DNA of 64,000 bases from an uncultured Alphaproteobacteria bacterium. GTDB lineage: Bacteria > Pseudomonadota > Alphaproteobacteria > UBA2966. The stretch lies in contig OY282368.1 of NCBI GenBank assembly GCA_958295725.1, positions 3,010,365 through 3,074,364 of the forward strand. Reading direction: 5' to 3'. Position 1 is the stretch's first letter, and every line of letters begins with the position of its first letter. Below the pieces are notes generated by a model. The model saw only the letters and a program-made list of their open reading frames with translations. It was not told the origin of the DNA and searched no databases. The position numbers were made by a program, and so were the translations under genes. This document shows positions 17,204 through 26,681 of this stretch, in pieces.

Positions 17204-17215
17204 CCCCCAATGGGG
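17204..17215. terminator. Small hairpin between convergent genes
   Basis: CCCC-AAT-GGGG lies in the 21-base gap between the dioxygenase and yciB stops. It is short and without a T-tract. Confidence 0.25.
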
Positions 17216-17222
17216 CGGCGCG

Positions 17223-17801
17223 TCAAGCGGTATCGCGCGGATCAGCGTAGCGCCGCATCAACGGTGTCTGCGCCAACGCGAACAGGACCGTCAGCGGCAG
17301 AAACCCGAATACCTTGAACGTGACCCAGGTGTCGGTGGAGAAATTCCTCCACACGATCTCGTTCAAAACAGCCATCGCCAGGAAGAATATTCCCCAGCGA
17401 ATAGCCAGGAGACGCCACCCCTCGTCGCTCAACGTGACCACGGTTCCGAACAGCGTCTTGACGTAGTTCTTGCCGAACGCCATTCCCCCGAAGATCGCCG
17501 TCGAGAACAGCGCGTTGACGATCGTGGGCTTGAGCTTGATGAACGTTTCGTCCTGGAGATAGAGCGTCAAACCGCCGAACACGAGCACGATCAGCCCCGA
17601 CACGAGGGGCAGGGCGGGAATGTGCCGGGCCGCGGCGTAAGCGACACCCAGAGACACGACGATAGCGGCCATGAAAACACCGGTCGCGGCGAAGAGCCCA
17701 TAGCTTGCGTTGACGGCGAAGAAGACCAGCAGCGGCCCCGCCTCGATCCCGAGCCGGAGGAGCGGATTCATCGCCTTGTATCGATCGGTCCGAACGGTCA
17801 T
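17223..17801 (-). CDS. yciB: Inner membrane septation protein YciB/IspA family
   Basis: Intracellular septation protein A, 192 residues, with several hydrophobic helices. LLRLGIEAGPLLVFFAVNA at the N-terminus and FGKNYVKTLFGTVVTLSDEG in the middle are characteristic, as is ERVWRNFSTDTWVTFKVFG-like NEIVWRNFSTDTWV near the end. Start ATG at 17801 chosen because the frame upstream has no conserved residues. In many Alphaproteobacteria this gene lies between ftsY and ccm genes, matching this neighbourhood; here four unrelated genes separate it from ftsY. Confidence 0.9.
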   Translation of the reverse strand: MTVRTDRYKAMNPLLRLGIEAGPLLVFFAVNASYGLFAATGVFMAAIVVSLGVAYAAARHIPALPLVSGLIVLVFGGLTLYLQDETFIKLKPTIVNALFSTAIFGGMAFGKNYVKTLFGTVVTLSDEGWRLLAIRWGIFFLAMAVLNEIVWRNFSTDTWVTFKVFGFLPLTVLFALAQTPLMRRYADPRDTA

Positions 17802-17943
17802 GAGCGGCAGGGCAGGGCACCCGAGGGAAAATGCGCGACCCGGGGTCGCGACATATACGTGGGCACGTGCGCCGGGATGGTCAAGGGGGCGGTCCCGATT
17901 CGATTGGAACCGCGCCGACACGATCTTGTCGTCCCGCCATGGA

Positions 17944-17964
17944 ATCCGGATTTCCTGTCCGGAT
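17944..17964. repeat. Inverted repeat upstream of yciB
   Basis: ATCCGGA at 17944-17950 pairs with TCCGGAT at 17958-17964, in the 258-base gap between the deacetylase stop and the yciB start. It could be an operator or part of a terminator. No other feature was seen in that gap. Confidence 0.3.
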
Positions 17965-18059
17965 CCGTTCCGTCATAGTGCGCGTATGCGGGCGCCGCAG
18001 ATCGCACTGCATACGGACTTCGGACTCGACTCGATTCGCAACGCCGCCGGCGGGCGGTC

Positions 18060-18953
18060 TTAACGCAACGCGGCCTTTTCCTTCTTCGCCGTTTCGGTTC
18101 CCGTGAACCAGTCGCAGATCTCTTCTCCCGGCATGAAGATCGTGTCCGGGCGTTCCAGAAGATAGTCCAGCATACGCCCGACCCAATGGGCGCGGTGCGC
18201 CTGCCCCATGAGATAGTGATGACAGGACATCGTCAGAACTCGCGGGGAGTCCTCGAGTTCCGGTTCGAGACCCGCCACCATGTCGCGCATCCGGTTGTAC
18301 TGTTCGTTCGGGCCGTGCCGGCCGACGTGATAGACGTAGGCATCATTGAGCTCGGCCGTGTAAGGCACCACCACGACGGGCCCGGCTTCGGTCGACATCC
18401 AGACCGGCAGATCGTCGATCACGCCCCAATCGGAGATGTATTCGACACCCGCTGCCTTGAGCAGCTCGGGCGTGCGGGTGGACTCCTTCAATCCGGGGCC
18501 GATCCAGCCACGCGCCGGTCGGCCCGTGAACGACCGGATCCGTTCGAGGGAAAGGTTGATGATCTCTTCCTCGTCATCCTCCGACATGGAACGCTGGAAT
18601 TTGCCGTGACCCTGAAACTCCCAGCCGGCCTCGAGTACGGCCTCGGCCACGTCCGGATACGCGTCGATCACATCGGAGTTGATGCAGGCGACGGCCCGCA
18701 CGCCCCGCTCCTTCAACACGCGGACAAGACGGGGAACGCCGCAACGCATGCCGTACTCCATCCAGGCGTAGTTGACGAGGTCGGGGACCGGGTCGAGGCC
18801 GTGGGGATTGGCGAGTATCTTCCGGGGTATCGGCTGGTCGTAGCGGAAAATCTCGATCGCCACCACGATCTGCACGATCAGCGGCTTGCCGTCGGGCGGC
18901 GGAAGACGGCCCCTCTTCGGGGCGTACTGAAAACGAATACGCGGGTTCACCAT
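18060..18953 (-). CDS. Polysaccharide deacetylase-family protein
   Basis: 297 residues, NodB/PuuE-like fold. Seen: an early beta strand (LIVQIVVAIEIF), AWMEYGMRCGVPRLVRVLKE, then VLEAGWEFQGHGKFQRSM, the pattern of allantoinase-type (PuuE) members, and late TMSCHHYLMGQAH. These proteins hydrolyse amide or imide bonds and many are not true polysaccharide deacetylases. There is no signal peptide, which argues for a cytoplasmic small-molecule substrate. Encoded 20 bases after a DUF3237 gene, so probably one operon, divergent from two PRISE-type reductases. Confidence 0.82.
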   Translation of the reverse strand: MVNPRIRFQYAPKRGRLPPPDGKPLIVQIVVAIEIFRYDQPIPRKILANPHGLDPVPDLVNYAWMEYGMRCGVPRLVRVLKERGVRAVACINSDVIDAYPDVAEAVLEAGWEFQGHGKFQRSMSEDDEEEIINLSLERIRSFTGRPARGWIGPGLKESTRTPELLKAAGVEYISDWGVIDDLPVWMSTEAGPVVVVPYTAELNDAYVYHVGRHGPNEQYNRMRDMVAGLEPELEDSPRVLTMSCHHYLMGQAHRAHWVGRMLDYLLERPDTIFMPGEEICDWFTGTETAKKEKAALR

Positions 18954-18973
18954 CCGACCGGCCCCTCGAGCCT

Positions 18974-19441
18974 CTACAGGATCTCGTAGATCTCGTAGCC
19001 GGGACCTTCCTCGGTCCGATCCCCGATGCCTACCGCGACGACGGTGTTCATCCAGCCATACTTGTCCGACGCCGTCTCGAAGAACGGGGCGATCCGGAAG
19101 TAGTATTCGGAAGCGTCGACGACATCGCCGTCCAGATGGCGTTGCAGGACCTCCTCGGGACCGAGACGCAGCCCGCGATAACGCATGCCGATCAGGTGCT
19201 CGTCGTCGGTTTCCATCGTCAATCGGACATCGAGCTCGGTCGCGTCGTCCGGCCGCCGGATCAGCCAATCGCCGCCGAACACGATTCGGCCCCGAAGGCG
19301 ATCCCCTTCGAAACGGCCGCCGGGAACGGGCATGACCCAACGGTAACCGGACGGCGTATCCCCGTATTCCAGCGGCCCGAGCGACGACTCGGGCGGCTGA
19401 ATACGGAATGTCATCAAATGGCGCGTCCTGATCTCGGGCAT
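18974..19441 (-). CDS. DUF3237 family protein
   Basis: 155-residue single-domain protein. PVPGGRFEGDRLRGRIVFGG and the following DWLIRRPDDATELDVRLTME are the DUF3237 core; YYFRIAPFFETASDKYGWMN is the C-terminal signature. The family is a small beta-barrel often encoded beside catabolic reductases and hydrolases; its role is not established. Likely first gene of a two-gene operon with the deacetylase. Confidence 0.88.
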   Translation of the reverse strand: MPEIRTRHLMTFRIQPPESSLGPLEYGDTPSGYRWVMPVPGGRFEGDRLRGRIVFGGDWLIRRPDDATELDVRLTMETDDEHLIGMRYRGLRLGPEEVLQRHLDGDVVDASEYYFRIAPFFETASDKYGWMNTVVAVGIGDRTEEGPGYEIYEIL

Positions 19442-19566
19442 CGCCCCCCACTCCGTGGATGGAATTCAGCGTAGAGTATCGCCCCGACCGAAACCAGCCC
19501 GCTGGACCCGGCCAGATCCGCGCCATACAGTCGGCTGCCCGCGAAGCACGACAGGAGCGTTGAGCC
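19442..19566. promoter_or_regulatory. Divergent intergenic region
   Basis: 125 bases between the start of the DUF3237 gene (minus) and the first PRISE gene (plus). It must hold both promoters if the two operons are independently transcribed. No unambiguous boxes or operator repeats were identified. Confidence 0.3.
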
Positions 19567-20622
19567 GTGTCCGACCGGAAAGTCGCCCTCGTGATCGGCG
19601 CCACCGGGATCGTTGGCGGCAACATGGTCCGGTATCTCGATACGAAGGAGGAGTGGCAGGTCGTCGGCCTGTCTCGACGCCGGCCTTATTACGAATCGAC
19701 GGCGCGCTTCATCTCCGTGGACCTCGGCGATGCCGCCGAATGCCGGGTCAAGCTCGCCGGACTTGACCGGGTTACCCACGTGTTCTTCGCCGGCTACACC
19801 GACCGGCCGACATGGGCCGAGCAGAATGCCCCCAACCTCGCGCTCCTCGCCAACCCCATGGAGGTCATCGAACCGGTCGCGACCGGGCTCGAACACGTCT
19901 GCTCGCTTCAAGGGACCAAAGCCTACGGATCGCACCTCGGCACCTTCAAATCGCCGGCGAAGGAGAACGACCCACGACACATGCCGCCCAATTTCTATTA
20001 CAGCCAGCAGGACTACCTGATCGAAAATTCGACGGGAAAGAACTGGTCGTGGTCATGCGTGCGTCCGCACGCGGTGTGCGGATACGCGGTAGGGATTCCG
20101 ATGAATCTGGTCTCGTGTATCGCCGTCTACGCCACCATCTCGAAGGAGTTGAGGCTGCCGTTGCGATTCCCGGGCAGCCAGATCACCTACCGCTCCATGT
20201 ACATGGCCACGGAAGCGGGCCTGTTGGCGCGCGCCATGGAATGGGCGGCGACGACGCCCGCGTGCGCCGGTCAGGTCTTCAACGTCGTCAACGGCGATTA
20301 CGTGCGCTTCGAGCACATGTGGCCGAAGTTCGCCGATTTCTTCGACATGGAAGCGGGACCGCCCCAGCGCATCGATCTACCGCTGATGATGGCCGACAAG
20401 GCACCGCTCTGGGACGAAATCGTGCGCAAGCACGATCTCGTCCCCAACGCCTACGAGGATATGGCGCACTGGCCATTCGCCCAGTACATTTTCAACAACG
20501 AGTGGGACATGATGTCGGATTCGACGAAGTGCCGGGAATTCGGTTTCCTGGACTTCGTCGATACCGAGCGGATGTTCCTGGATCTGTTCGCGGAGCTTCG
20601 AGCCAACCGGATCATCCCGTAA
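19567..20622 (+). CDS. PRISE-type NAD(P)-dependent reductase, copy 1
   Basis: 351-residue short-chain dehydrogenase of the progesterone 5-beta-reductase/iridoid synthase group. Nucleotide loop GATGIVGG is at residues 11-18. The group's motifs are visible: VTHVFFAGYTDRP, LQGTKAYGSHLG with the conserved lysine, and PNFYYSQQDYL with the conserved tyrosine. Family members reduce activated C=C or carbonyl groups. Starts at GTG 19567. A paralogue follows after 38 bases. The substrate is unknown; steroid, terpenoid or aromatic enones are possible. Confidence 0.85.
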   Translation: MSDRKVALVIGATGIVGGNMVRYLDTKEEWQVVGLSRRRPYYESTARFISVDLGDAAECRVKLAGLDRVTHVFFAGYTDRPTWAEQNAPNLALLANPMEVIEPVATGLEHVCSLQGTKAYGSHLGTFKSPAKENDPRHMPPNFYYSQQDYLIENSTGKNWSWSCVRPHAVCGYAVGIPMNLVSCIAVYATISKELRLPLRFPGSQITYRSMYMATEAGLLARAMEWAATTPACAGQVFNVVNGDYVRFEHMWPKFADFFDMEAGPPQRIDLPLMMADKAPLWDEIVRKHDLVPNAYEDMAHWPFAQYIFNNEWDMMSDSTKCREFGFLDFVDTERMFLDLFAELRANRIIP

Positions 20623-20660
20623 GGCGGAGGCGGGTCGCGCCCGGCAGGAGGACGGCCGTC

Positions 20661-21716
20661 ATGACCGGTCGCAACGTCGCGCTCGTGTTCGGCGCCAGCG
20701 GTATCATCGGGCGGGGATTCCTCCGGCATCTCGACGGTCTCAACGATTGGGACATCATCGGGGTCATGCGCGACCCTCCCGACTTCGAGACGCGGGCCGA
20801 GCACCTGCCCGTCGATCTGACGGACCGCGGCGCCTGTCTGGCGGACCTGAAGAACGCGCCGCGGGTCACGCACGTGTTCTACACCGCCTACAGGGACTTC
20901 CCCATGTGGGAAGAAGCCGCCGAACCCAATACCGAGATGTTCAGGAACGCGATGGACGGCCTGCTGCGGAACGCGCCCGACCTCCGGCACGTGCAGATCA
21001 TGCAGGGCGCGAAGTATTACGGCCGTCACCTGGGCCCCTACAAAACCCCGTCGAGGGAGGACGACCCCCGCCACATGCCGCCGAGTCTCTATTTCGGTCA
21101 GGAGGGCTACCTGCGGGAGATTCAGGAAGGCCAGCCCTGGACGTGGTCCGCGGTCCGCCCCCAGGCCGTATGCGGCCTCTCGATCGGCAACCCGCTGAAC
21201 CTCACGTCCATCGTGGCCGTCTACGCCGTCATCTCCAGGGAGCTCGGCCTGCCGCTGCGCTGGCCCGGCAAACCGGCGGCCTACCGCACGATCTACCAGG
21301 TCACCGACAACGAGCTCCTGGGAAGGTCGATGGTCTGGGCGGCGACGACGCCGGAATGCGCCAACGAGGCCTTCAACATCACGAACGGCGATGTATTCCG
21401 CTGGGAACACATGTGGGAGCGCATCGCCGAGTATTTCGACCTGGAGGTCGGACCGCCGCAGCGGATCGACCTCGCCGCGACGATGGCGGACAAGAAACCA
21501 CTCTGGAACGAGATCGTCGAAAAGTACGCCTTGGCGCCCACGCCATTCAAGAAAGCCGCGAACTGGGCGTTCGGGGACTATGCCTTCGGCTCCGATTGGG
21601 ACGTCTGCATGGACACCACCAAATGCCGCCGGGCCGGATTCATCGATGTCGTGGATACGGAAGAGATGTTCGTCCGCCAATTCGACGATCTGCGCGCGGC
21701 AAGGATCATCCCCTAA
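20661..21716 (+). CDS. PRISE-type NAD(P)-dependent reductase, copy 2
   Basis: 351 residues, colinear with the upstream gene over its whole length and clearly a tandem paralogue. GASGIIGRG is the nucleotide loop, VTHVFYTAYRDFPMW and MQGAKYYGRHLGPYKTP hold the lysine, and PSLYFGQEGYL replaces the FYY of copy 1 with LYF, keeping the tyrosine. Start ATG has AGGAGG upstream. The stop overlaps that of ftsY on the other strand. Sequence divergence between copies suggests two steps or a heteromer rather than simple dosage. Confidence 0.85.
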   Translation: MTGRNVALVFGASGIIGRGFLRHLDGLNDWDIIGVMRDPPDFETRAEHLPVDLTDRGACLADLKNAPRVTHVFYTAYRDFPMWEEAAEPNTEMFRNAMDGLLRNAPDLRHVQIMQGAKYYGRHLGPYKTPSREDDPRHMPPSLYFGQEGYLREIQEGQPWTWSAVRPQAVCGLSIGNPLNLTSIVAVYAVISRELGLPLRWPGKPAAYRTIYQVTDNELLGRSMVWAATTPECANEAFNITNGDVFRWEHMWERIAEYFDLEVGPPQRIDLAATMADKKPLWNEIVEKYALAPTPFKKAANWAFGDYAFGSDWDVCMDTTKCRRAGFIDVVDTEEMFVRQFDDLRAARIIP

Positions 21717-22651
21717 CCGAGGCCGACGAGCGCCTCCGCGAATCTCTCGGCATCGAACGGCTGAAGGTCCTCGATTCCCTCTCCGACGCCGATGGCGTGC
21801 ACCGGTAGCCCGAACTTCTCGGCGCAGGCCACCAGCACGCCTCCCTTCGCCGTCCCGTCGAGTTTGGTCATCACGAGCCCCGTGACGCCGCAAATCTTCC
21901 GAAAGACCTCGACCTGCCGCAGGGCGTTCTGTCCCGTGGTCGCGTCGAGTACGAGCAGCACGCTGTGGGGCGCGGAGTTGTCCAGCTTGCCCAGCACGCG
22001 GACGATCTTTTCCAACTCCGCCATGAGGTCCGACCTGTTGTGCAAGCGTCCGGCCGTGTCGATCAGGAGCACGTCGGCGCTCCGGGATCGGGCCCGCCGG
22101 AACGCGTCATGGGTGAGACCGGCAGCGTCCGCGCCCGGTTCCCGCGCGATGACCTCGGCGCCGGATCGTTCACCCCAAATCTGGATCTGCTCGATCGCCG
22201 CGGCGCGGAAGGTATCCCCCGCCGCGATGATCGTGGCGCATCCCCGGCGCCGAAAGCCGTGGGCGAGCTTGCCGACCGTGGTGGTCTTGCCCGTACCGTT
22301 GACACCGACGACCAGCGCGACGTACGGCTTGCGGGAGGCGTCGGCCTCGAAGGGAATCGCCACGGGCTGGAGGATCCTGGCGATCTCCCGCGCGAGAATC
22401 CTCCGCACCTCCTCGGATGTGATCTCCCCGTCGAGACGAGATCGTCCCAGCTCTGCGGTCATGCGGGCCGCCAGAGATACGCCGAGATCCGAAGCGATGA
22501 GGAGTTCCTCGAGGGCTTCGAGCGAGTCGCTGTCGAGACGGCGCTTGGTCAGAATCCCGGTGATACCTTCGCTCAAGGCACCCGCCGACTTTCCAAGGCC
22601 CCGTTTGAGGCGCGAAAACCAGCCCGATTGCTCTCCGTCCCGTTCGATCAC
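21713..22651 (-). CDS. ftsY: Signal recognition particle receptor FtsY
   Basis: GTPase that docks SRP-ribosome complexes at the inner membrane. 312 residues, so the acidic A domain is almost absent, as is common in Alphaproteobacteria. N domain starts WFSRLKRGLGKSAGALSEGI; G domain has GVNGTGKTTT, IDTAGRL and TKLDGTAKGG. GTG at 22651 is the start and overlaps the mtaB stop (GTGA). Confidence 0.96.
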   Translation of the reverse strand: MIERDGEQSGWFSRLKRGLGKSAGALSEGITGILTKRRLDSDSLEALEELLIASDLGVSLAARMTAELGRSRLDGEITSEEVRRILAREIARILQPVAIPFEADASRKPYVALVVGVNGTGKTTTVGKLAHGFRRRGCATIIAAGDTFRAAAIEQIQIWGERSGAEVIAREPGADAAGLTHDAFRRARSRSADVLLIDTAGRLHNRSDLMAELEKIVRVLGKLDNSAPHSVLLVLDATTGQNALRQVEVFRKICGVTGLVMTKLDGTAKGGVLVACAEKFGLPVHAIGVGEGIEDLQPFDAERFAEALVGLG

Positions 22652-23919
22652 GCCGCGACACAGCCCACGAGCCGATCCTCCGAAATGCCGGCGATACGAA
22701 CAGGGACGATGGCGCCTGGGTCGGGACCATCGTCTTCGGTCCGGACGCGCGCGTAGCCTTCCGTCCGGCCTTCGCCGCGGCGCTCGATCAGCACGGACTC
22801 GACGTCGCCGACGCGGCTCTCGAGATAAGCCGCGAGCGCCTTGTCTCCCGCGGCGCGTAGACGGGCCGAACGCGCCTTGCGCTCCCCCCCGGCCACCTGG
22901 GGCATACGAGCGGCGGGCGTTCCCGGGCGCGACGAATAGGGGAAGACGTGGAGATACGTCAGGCCGCAATCGTCGATCAGGCGCAAGGAGTTCTCGAACA
23001 TCTCGCGGGTTTCGGTGGGAAAGCCGACGATCAAGTCGGCGCCGAACACGAGGCCGCGTCGACCCCGCCGAAGCTCTCGGCAGAGCTCCACCGCGTCAGC
23101 ACGCGCGTGACGACGCTTCATGCGCTTGAGAACGAGGTCGTCTCCGGACTGCAAACTCAGGTGGAGATGCGGCATGAGCCGTGGCTCGTCGGAGACCGCC
23201 GCCTTCAGCTCGTCATCGATCTCGACAGGATCCAGGGAAGACAGCCTGAGCCGGGGAAGGTCGGACACGTCCCGCAGCACCGTGCGAACCAGGCCACCAA
23301 GTCCGGGACAATCCGATCTGTCGGTGCCGTAGGCCGTGATATCGACGCCGGTCAAAACGATCTCGCGGTAACCCGCCGCAACCAGTGTTCGCGCCTCGGC
23401 GACCACATGCTCGACCGGCACGCTGCGGTTGGGTCCCCGCGCGAACGGGATGATGCAAAACGTGCAGCGGTGATCGCAGCCTTGCTGAATCTCGAGAAAG
23501 GCGCGCGTGCGTCCGTCGAAACCCTCGATCAAGTGACCCGCGGTCTCCGTCACCCTCATGATATCGGCGACGACGACCGAGCTCTCCGGCTTGGGGTCGG
23601 ATACGTAGTGCTCTCGCGAAAGCTTCTCGATGTTGCCGAGCACACGATCGACCTCGGGCATTTCCGCGTAGGCGCCCGGACGCAACTGGGCCCCGCAGCC
23701 GGTCACGATGATCTCCCGGTCGGGGGCCTCGCGTCGCAGCCGCCGGATCATCTGTCGCGCCTGCCGTTCGGCCTCGGCGGTCACGGCGCAGGTGTTGACG
23801 ACGACCGCGTCGATCAGACCCGCCGCCACGGCCTCGCGCCGGACGATCTCCGACTCGTAGAAATTGAGGCGGCATCCGAAGGTCACGACCTCCGGGCCAT
23901 GTCGGAGGCGGGCCGTCAC
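22648..23919 (-). CDS. mtaB: tRNA threonylcarbamoyladenosine methylthiotransferase MtaB
   Basis: Radical SAM enzyme that adds a methylthio group to t6A37 of tRNAs. 423 residues. N-terminal MTTase domain: VVTFGCRLNFYESEI and NTCAVTAEAERQ supply two of the auxiliary cluster cysteines, with TGCGAQL the third. Radical SAM motif CDHRCTFCIIP follows, and a TRAM-like tail ends the protein. Start GTG overlaps the dapF stop by four bases. Confidence 0.95.
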   Translation of the reverse strand: MTARLRHGPEVVTFGCRLNFYESEIVRREAVAAGLIDAVVVNTCAVTAEAERQARQMIRRLRREAPDREIIVTGCGAQLRPGAYAEMPEVDRVLGNIEKLSREHYVSDPKPESSVVVADIMRVTETAGHLIEGFDGRTRAFLEIQQGCDHRCTFCIIPFARGPNRSVPVEHVVAEARTLVAAGYREIVLTGVDITAYGTDRSDCPGLGGLVRTVLRDVSDLPRLRLSSLDPVEIDDELKAAVSDEPRLMPHLHLSLQSGDDLVLKRMKRRHARADAVELCRELRRGRRGLVFGADLIVGFPTETREMFENSLRLIDDCGLTYLHVFPYSSRPGTPAARMPQVAGGERKARSARLRAAGDKALAAYLESRVGDVESVLIERRGEGRTEGYARVRTEDDGPDPGAIVPVRIAGISEDRLVGCVAA

Positions 23920-24782
23920 GAGCCGTCCCCATCCAACAGCGCGCCGTCGAGGATGCCGGTAAAGCTGGTCGCGACCGGTCCTGTCATCAGCACGTGCCCG
24001 TCCTCTCGCCACCGAACCCGGAGGATCCCGCCGTCGAGGTGAATATCGGCCGAGCGGTCCGTCAGGCGGCGGCGAGCGGCGGCGACCGCGACAGCGCAAG
24101 CCGCGGTTCCGCAAGCGGAAGTGATGCCCACGCCACGCTCCCATACCCGAACCCGGATCGAATCGCGGGTGCGCACCCGCGCGATGCTGATGTTCGCGCG
24201 CTCGGGAAACAGCACGTGGCGTTCGAGGCCGGGACCGACCGACGCCAGATCGACCGAGTCGACGTCGCCGACGAAGAACACGGCGTGTGGATTCCCGACG
24301 TTCACGCCGACGGCGTCGTTCAATGCCGTGACCGCCCGTCCGCCGACGGACAGGTCCATGTGGAGAGTGTCCATATCGCGCGCCAATGGAATGTCCCGCC
24401 AATCGGTCCGCGCTGGCCCCTGGTCGACGGTAACCATCCCCGAACCGTCCCGGGAAGCCTCCAGCTTGCCCGCTGCGGTGTCGAGAGCGACCGCGTCGGC
24501 GCCCAGCTCGTCCATCAACGTATTCGCCAGACAGCGCGCCGCGTTTCCGCAGGCCGACACTTCTCCGCCATCGGCGTTGTAGACCCGCATGAAAGCGCCA
24601 GCGCGGTCCGACCGCTCGACGACGATGAGTTGATCGCAGCCGACACCGCGCTTGCGGTCCGCGATACGCCGCACGTCGTCGGCCGCGAGCGAAATAGCGC
24701 CCATACGCCCGTCCAGCACGACGAAATCGTTGCCGAGGCCATGCATCTTGGTGAACGGGATAGTGGAGGGGGGCTCGCTCAT
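23916..24782 (-). CDS. dapF: Diaminopimelate epimerase DapF
   Basis: Converts LL- to meso-diaminopimelate for lysine and peptidoglycan. 288 residues. Opening FTKMHGLGNDFVVLDGR, and both catalytic cysteines in SACGNAARC and TSACGTAACAV. First gene of dapF-mtaB-ftsY, all joined by GTGA overlaps. Confidence 0.97.
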   Translation of the reverse strand: MSEPPSTIPFTKMHGLGNDFVVLDGRMGAISLAADDVRRIADRKRGVGCDQLIVVERSDRAGAFMRVYNADGGEVSACGNAARCLANTLMDELGADAVALDTAAGKLEASRDGSGMVTVDQGPARTDWRDIPLARDMDTLHMDLSVGGRAVTALNDAVGVNVGNPHAVFFVGDVDSVDLASVGPGLERHVLFPERANISIARVRTRDSIRVRVWERGVGITSACGTAACAVAVAAARRRLTDRSADIHLDGGILRVRWREDGHVLMTGPVATSFTGILDGALLDGDGS

Positions 24783-24897
24783 CGACGCCTTATATGGCCT
24801 CGTGGCCGCGCAAGTCCACCATACCGGCGCGGAGCGTAGCGAAGCGGCGCGAAGACGCGATGCCGTCCGCCGTCGGTCGCCTGCGGACGATCCGCGT

Positions 24898-26163
24898 TCA
24901 GGCGGTGCCGAGGGCGCGCAAAGCGTGTCCCGCCGCCGTGACGCCCGAGCGGATCGCCCCTTCGATCGTGGCGGGGAGCCCCGTCGCCGTCCAATCGCCG
25001 GCGAGGAAGAGGTTGCGATAGCGGGTCTCGGCGGCGGGGCGGAGCGGCAGCGCCGACGGTATCTGGGCGAAGGTCGCGCGCTTCTCTTTCAGGATCCGTG
25101 CCGTCGGTATGCCGTCCTGCCGACAATCAAGCGCCGCGGCGACGTCGGACCAGAGCCGTGCGGCGATTTCCGCCGAGTCGCACTGCACAAGCCCGCGCGC
25201 CGCGCCCACTGTGACCGAGGCAACGTCGCCTCGGGCGAAGATCCATTGTGCCGTCCCGCCGATGACGCCGAGAATGGCGCCCCCGCAGGGCATCCGTACT
25301 GGCCGGTCCAGCCGAAAATGGGCGTTGACGATCGGCCGGGTCTCGAGCGGCGCCGGCACCTCGGGCAGCAGTTGTGCGCAGACCTGGGGAGGCACGGCGA
25401 GCACTACGACATCGCCCGGCTCGAACGGCACTGCCGAGCCCGCCACGTCCAGTCCGGTCACGACGGTCTCGTCGCGGCCGAGGGCACGCAGGCGACGATT
25501 GAATCGAAAGCTGCCGGAACCGGACTCGACGTAGCGAACCGCCGGCTCGACCAGACTCGGCCCGAGGCCGTCCCGGGCGAGGAAGGCGCGGCAGGCGGCC
25601 TCGCCCCGTCCGAAGGTGAGACGCAGAACCGGCCACAACAGGCGAGCTGCGGCCTCGGTGACCGAGGCGTTGAGCACGGCGACCGTCAGCGGCTCCCAAA
25701 ACTTTTCCAACAACGGTCCCGCGGCGCCGAGCCGGCTTGCGACGGTGTCATCCTGGCGCGCGAATGCGAGGTTGACACCCGCCATATAGTGGCGTGGGCG
25801 GCTGCCAGACACCCGGCGCGAGCGCACCATGACCCACCACGGCACCCGGCCCGCGTTAGGACGCACCGTCCAACGCTCGCCCGAGCGGAGGTCGACGAAC
25901 GGGAACGCGGCCTGGGGTTGACCGGTCAGACCGTCGCGCGCGCCGATCGTGTCCAGATAGTCGAATACCGCGGAATTGGCGCCCAAAACCAGATGGTTGC
26001 CGTTATCGATCGTCCGCCCCAGCGTCGCGTCGTAGAGCGAGCGACAGCGTCCGCCAGCCTGGGCCGCTGCTTCCCATACGACGACGCGTCGTCCCGCCTT
26101 CACCAGCTCGACGGCGCAGGAGAGCCCCGCCATGCCGGCGCCGATCACGTGAACGGTCGTCAT
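24898..26163 (-). CDS. hpnE: Hydroxysqualene dehydroxylase HpnE
   Basis: FAD-dependent oxidoreductase of hopanoid synthesis that removes the hydroxyl from hydroxysqualene to give squalene. 421 residues; HVIGAGMAGLSCAVEL is the dinucleotide loop near residues 5-20 and NLFLAGDWTATGLPATIEGA the C-terminal FAD segment. Start ATG at 26163. hpnC and hpnD, normally immediately upstream, are missing from the adjoining DNA, which instead holds unrecognised sequence and an IS481 remnant. Confidence 0.9.
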   Translation of the reverse strand: MTTVHVIGAGMAGLSCAVELVKAGRRVVVWEAAAQAGGRCRSLYDATLGRTIDNGNHLVLGANSAVFDYLDTIGARDGLTGQPQAAFPFVDLRSGERWTVRPNAGRVPWWVMVRSRRVSGSRPRHYMAGVNLAFARQDDTVASRLGAAGPLLEKFWEPLTVAVLNASVTEAAARLLWPVLRLTFGRGEAACRAFLARDGLGPSLVEPAVRYVESGSGSFRFNRRLRALGRDETVVTGLDVAGSAVPFEPGDVVVLAVPPQVCAQLLPEVPAPLETRPIVNAHFRLDRPVRMPCGGAILGVIGGTAQWIFARGDVASVTVGAARGLVQCDSAEIAARLWSDVAAALDCRQDGIPTARILKEKRATFAQIPSALPLRPAAETRYRNLFLAGDWTATGLPATIEGAIRSGVTAAGHALRALGTA

Positions 26164-26681
26164 GGTCTCTCGGATAACCCCCACCCAAACCATGTATATG
26201 GGACCGGACGCCTTTGGCAAACACGCGCACGGCCGAGGCGATGCGTCCCGACGTGGCGCCGCCGGATCAATTCCGGTCCGCTCGCCGTTCTCCAGACGCA
26301 GCCCATCGCTTTCGGGCAGCATCGCGTCGCGGCGGAAGAAGGCATCCGTCGCGCCTGCCGAGTGGGGGGCTGTCTTCGCCGCCTCTTCCAGCCCCGCGAG
26401 CCCCGCCGCCACGCGCGGCGTCCAAGGGTTGGAATCGAAGACATGGCCGTCACGGCGCATGGTGGGTTGTCGTGAACGCAGCGCACGCTCCGGAGCCGCC
26501 GGACGAGTCTCCGCTGATGTGGTCCGTGTTTCAGGGGTTTCGGGTACGCCCGTAGTGATCGTTGGTACCGGTGCCTCCGGCAGCGAACTCGTCCGGATTC
26601 AGGGCCCCAGGCACACCGCGCCGTCGCCGCGGCGGCTCGAATCGGCCGCCTGCGCGAGCGTGAGACCGGCGGGCGGAAAGC
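26164..26681. other. Unassigned DNA upstream of hpnE
   Basis: About 520 bases with frames open on both strands but no recognisable product. The hpnE frame itself stays open for 99 codons upstream (to 26460) without hpnD-like sequence. This may be decayed DNA left by a rearrangement with the adjacent IS481 remnant. Confidence 0.45.
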
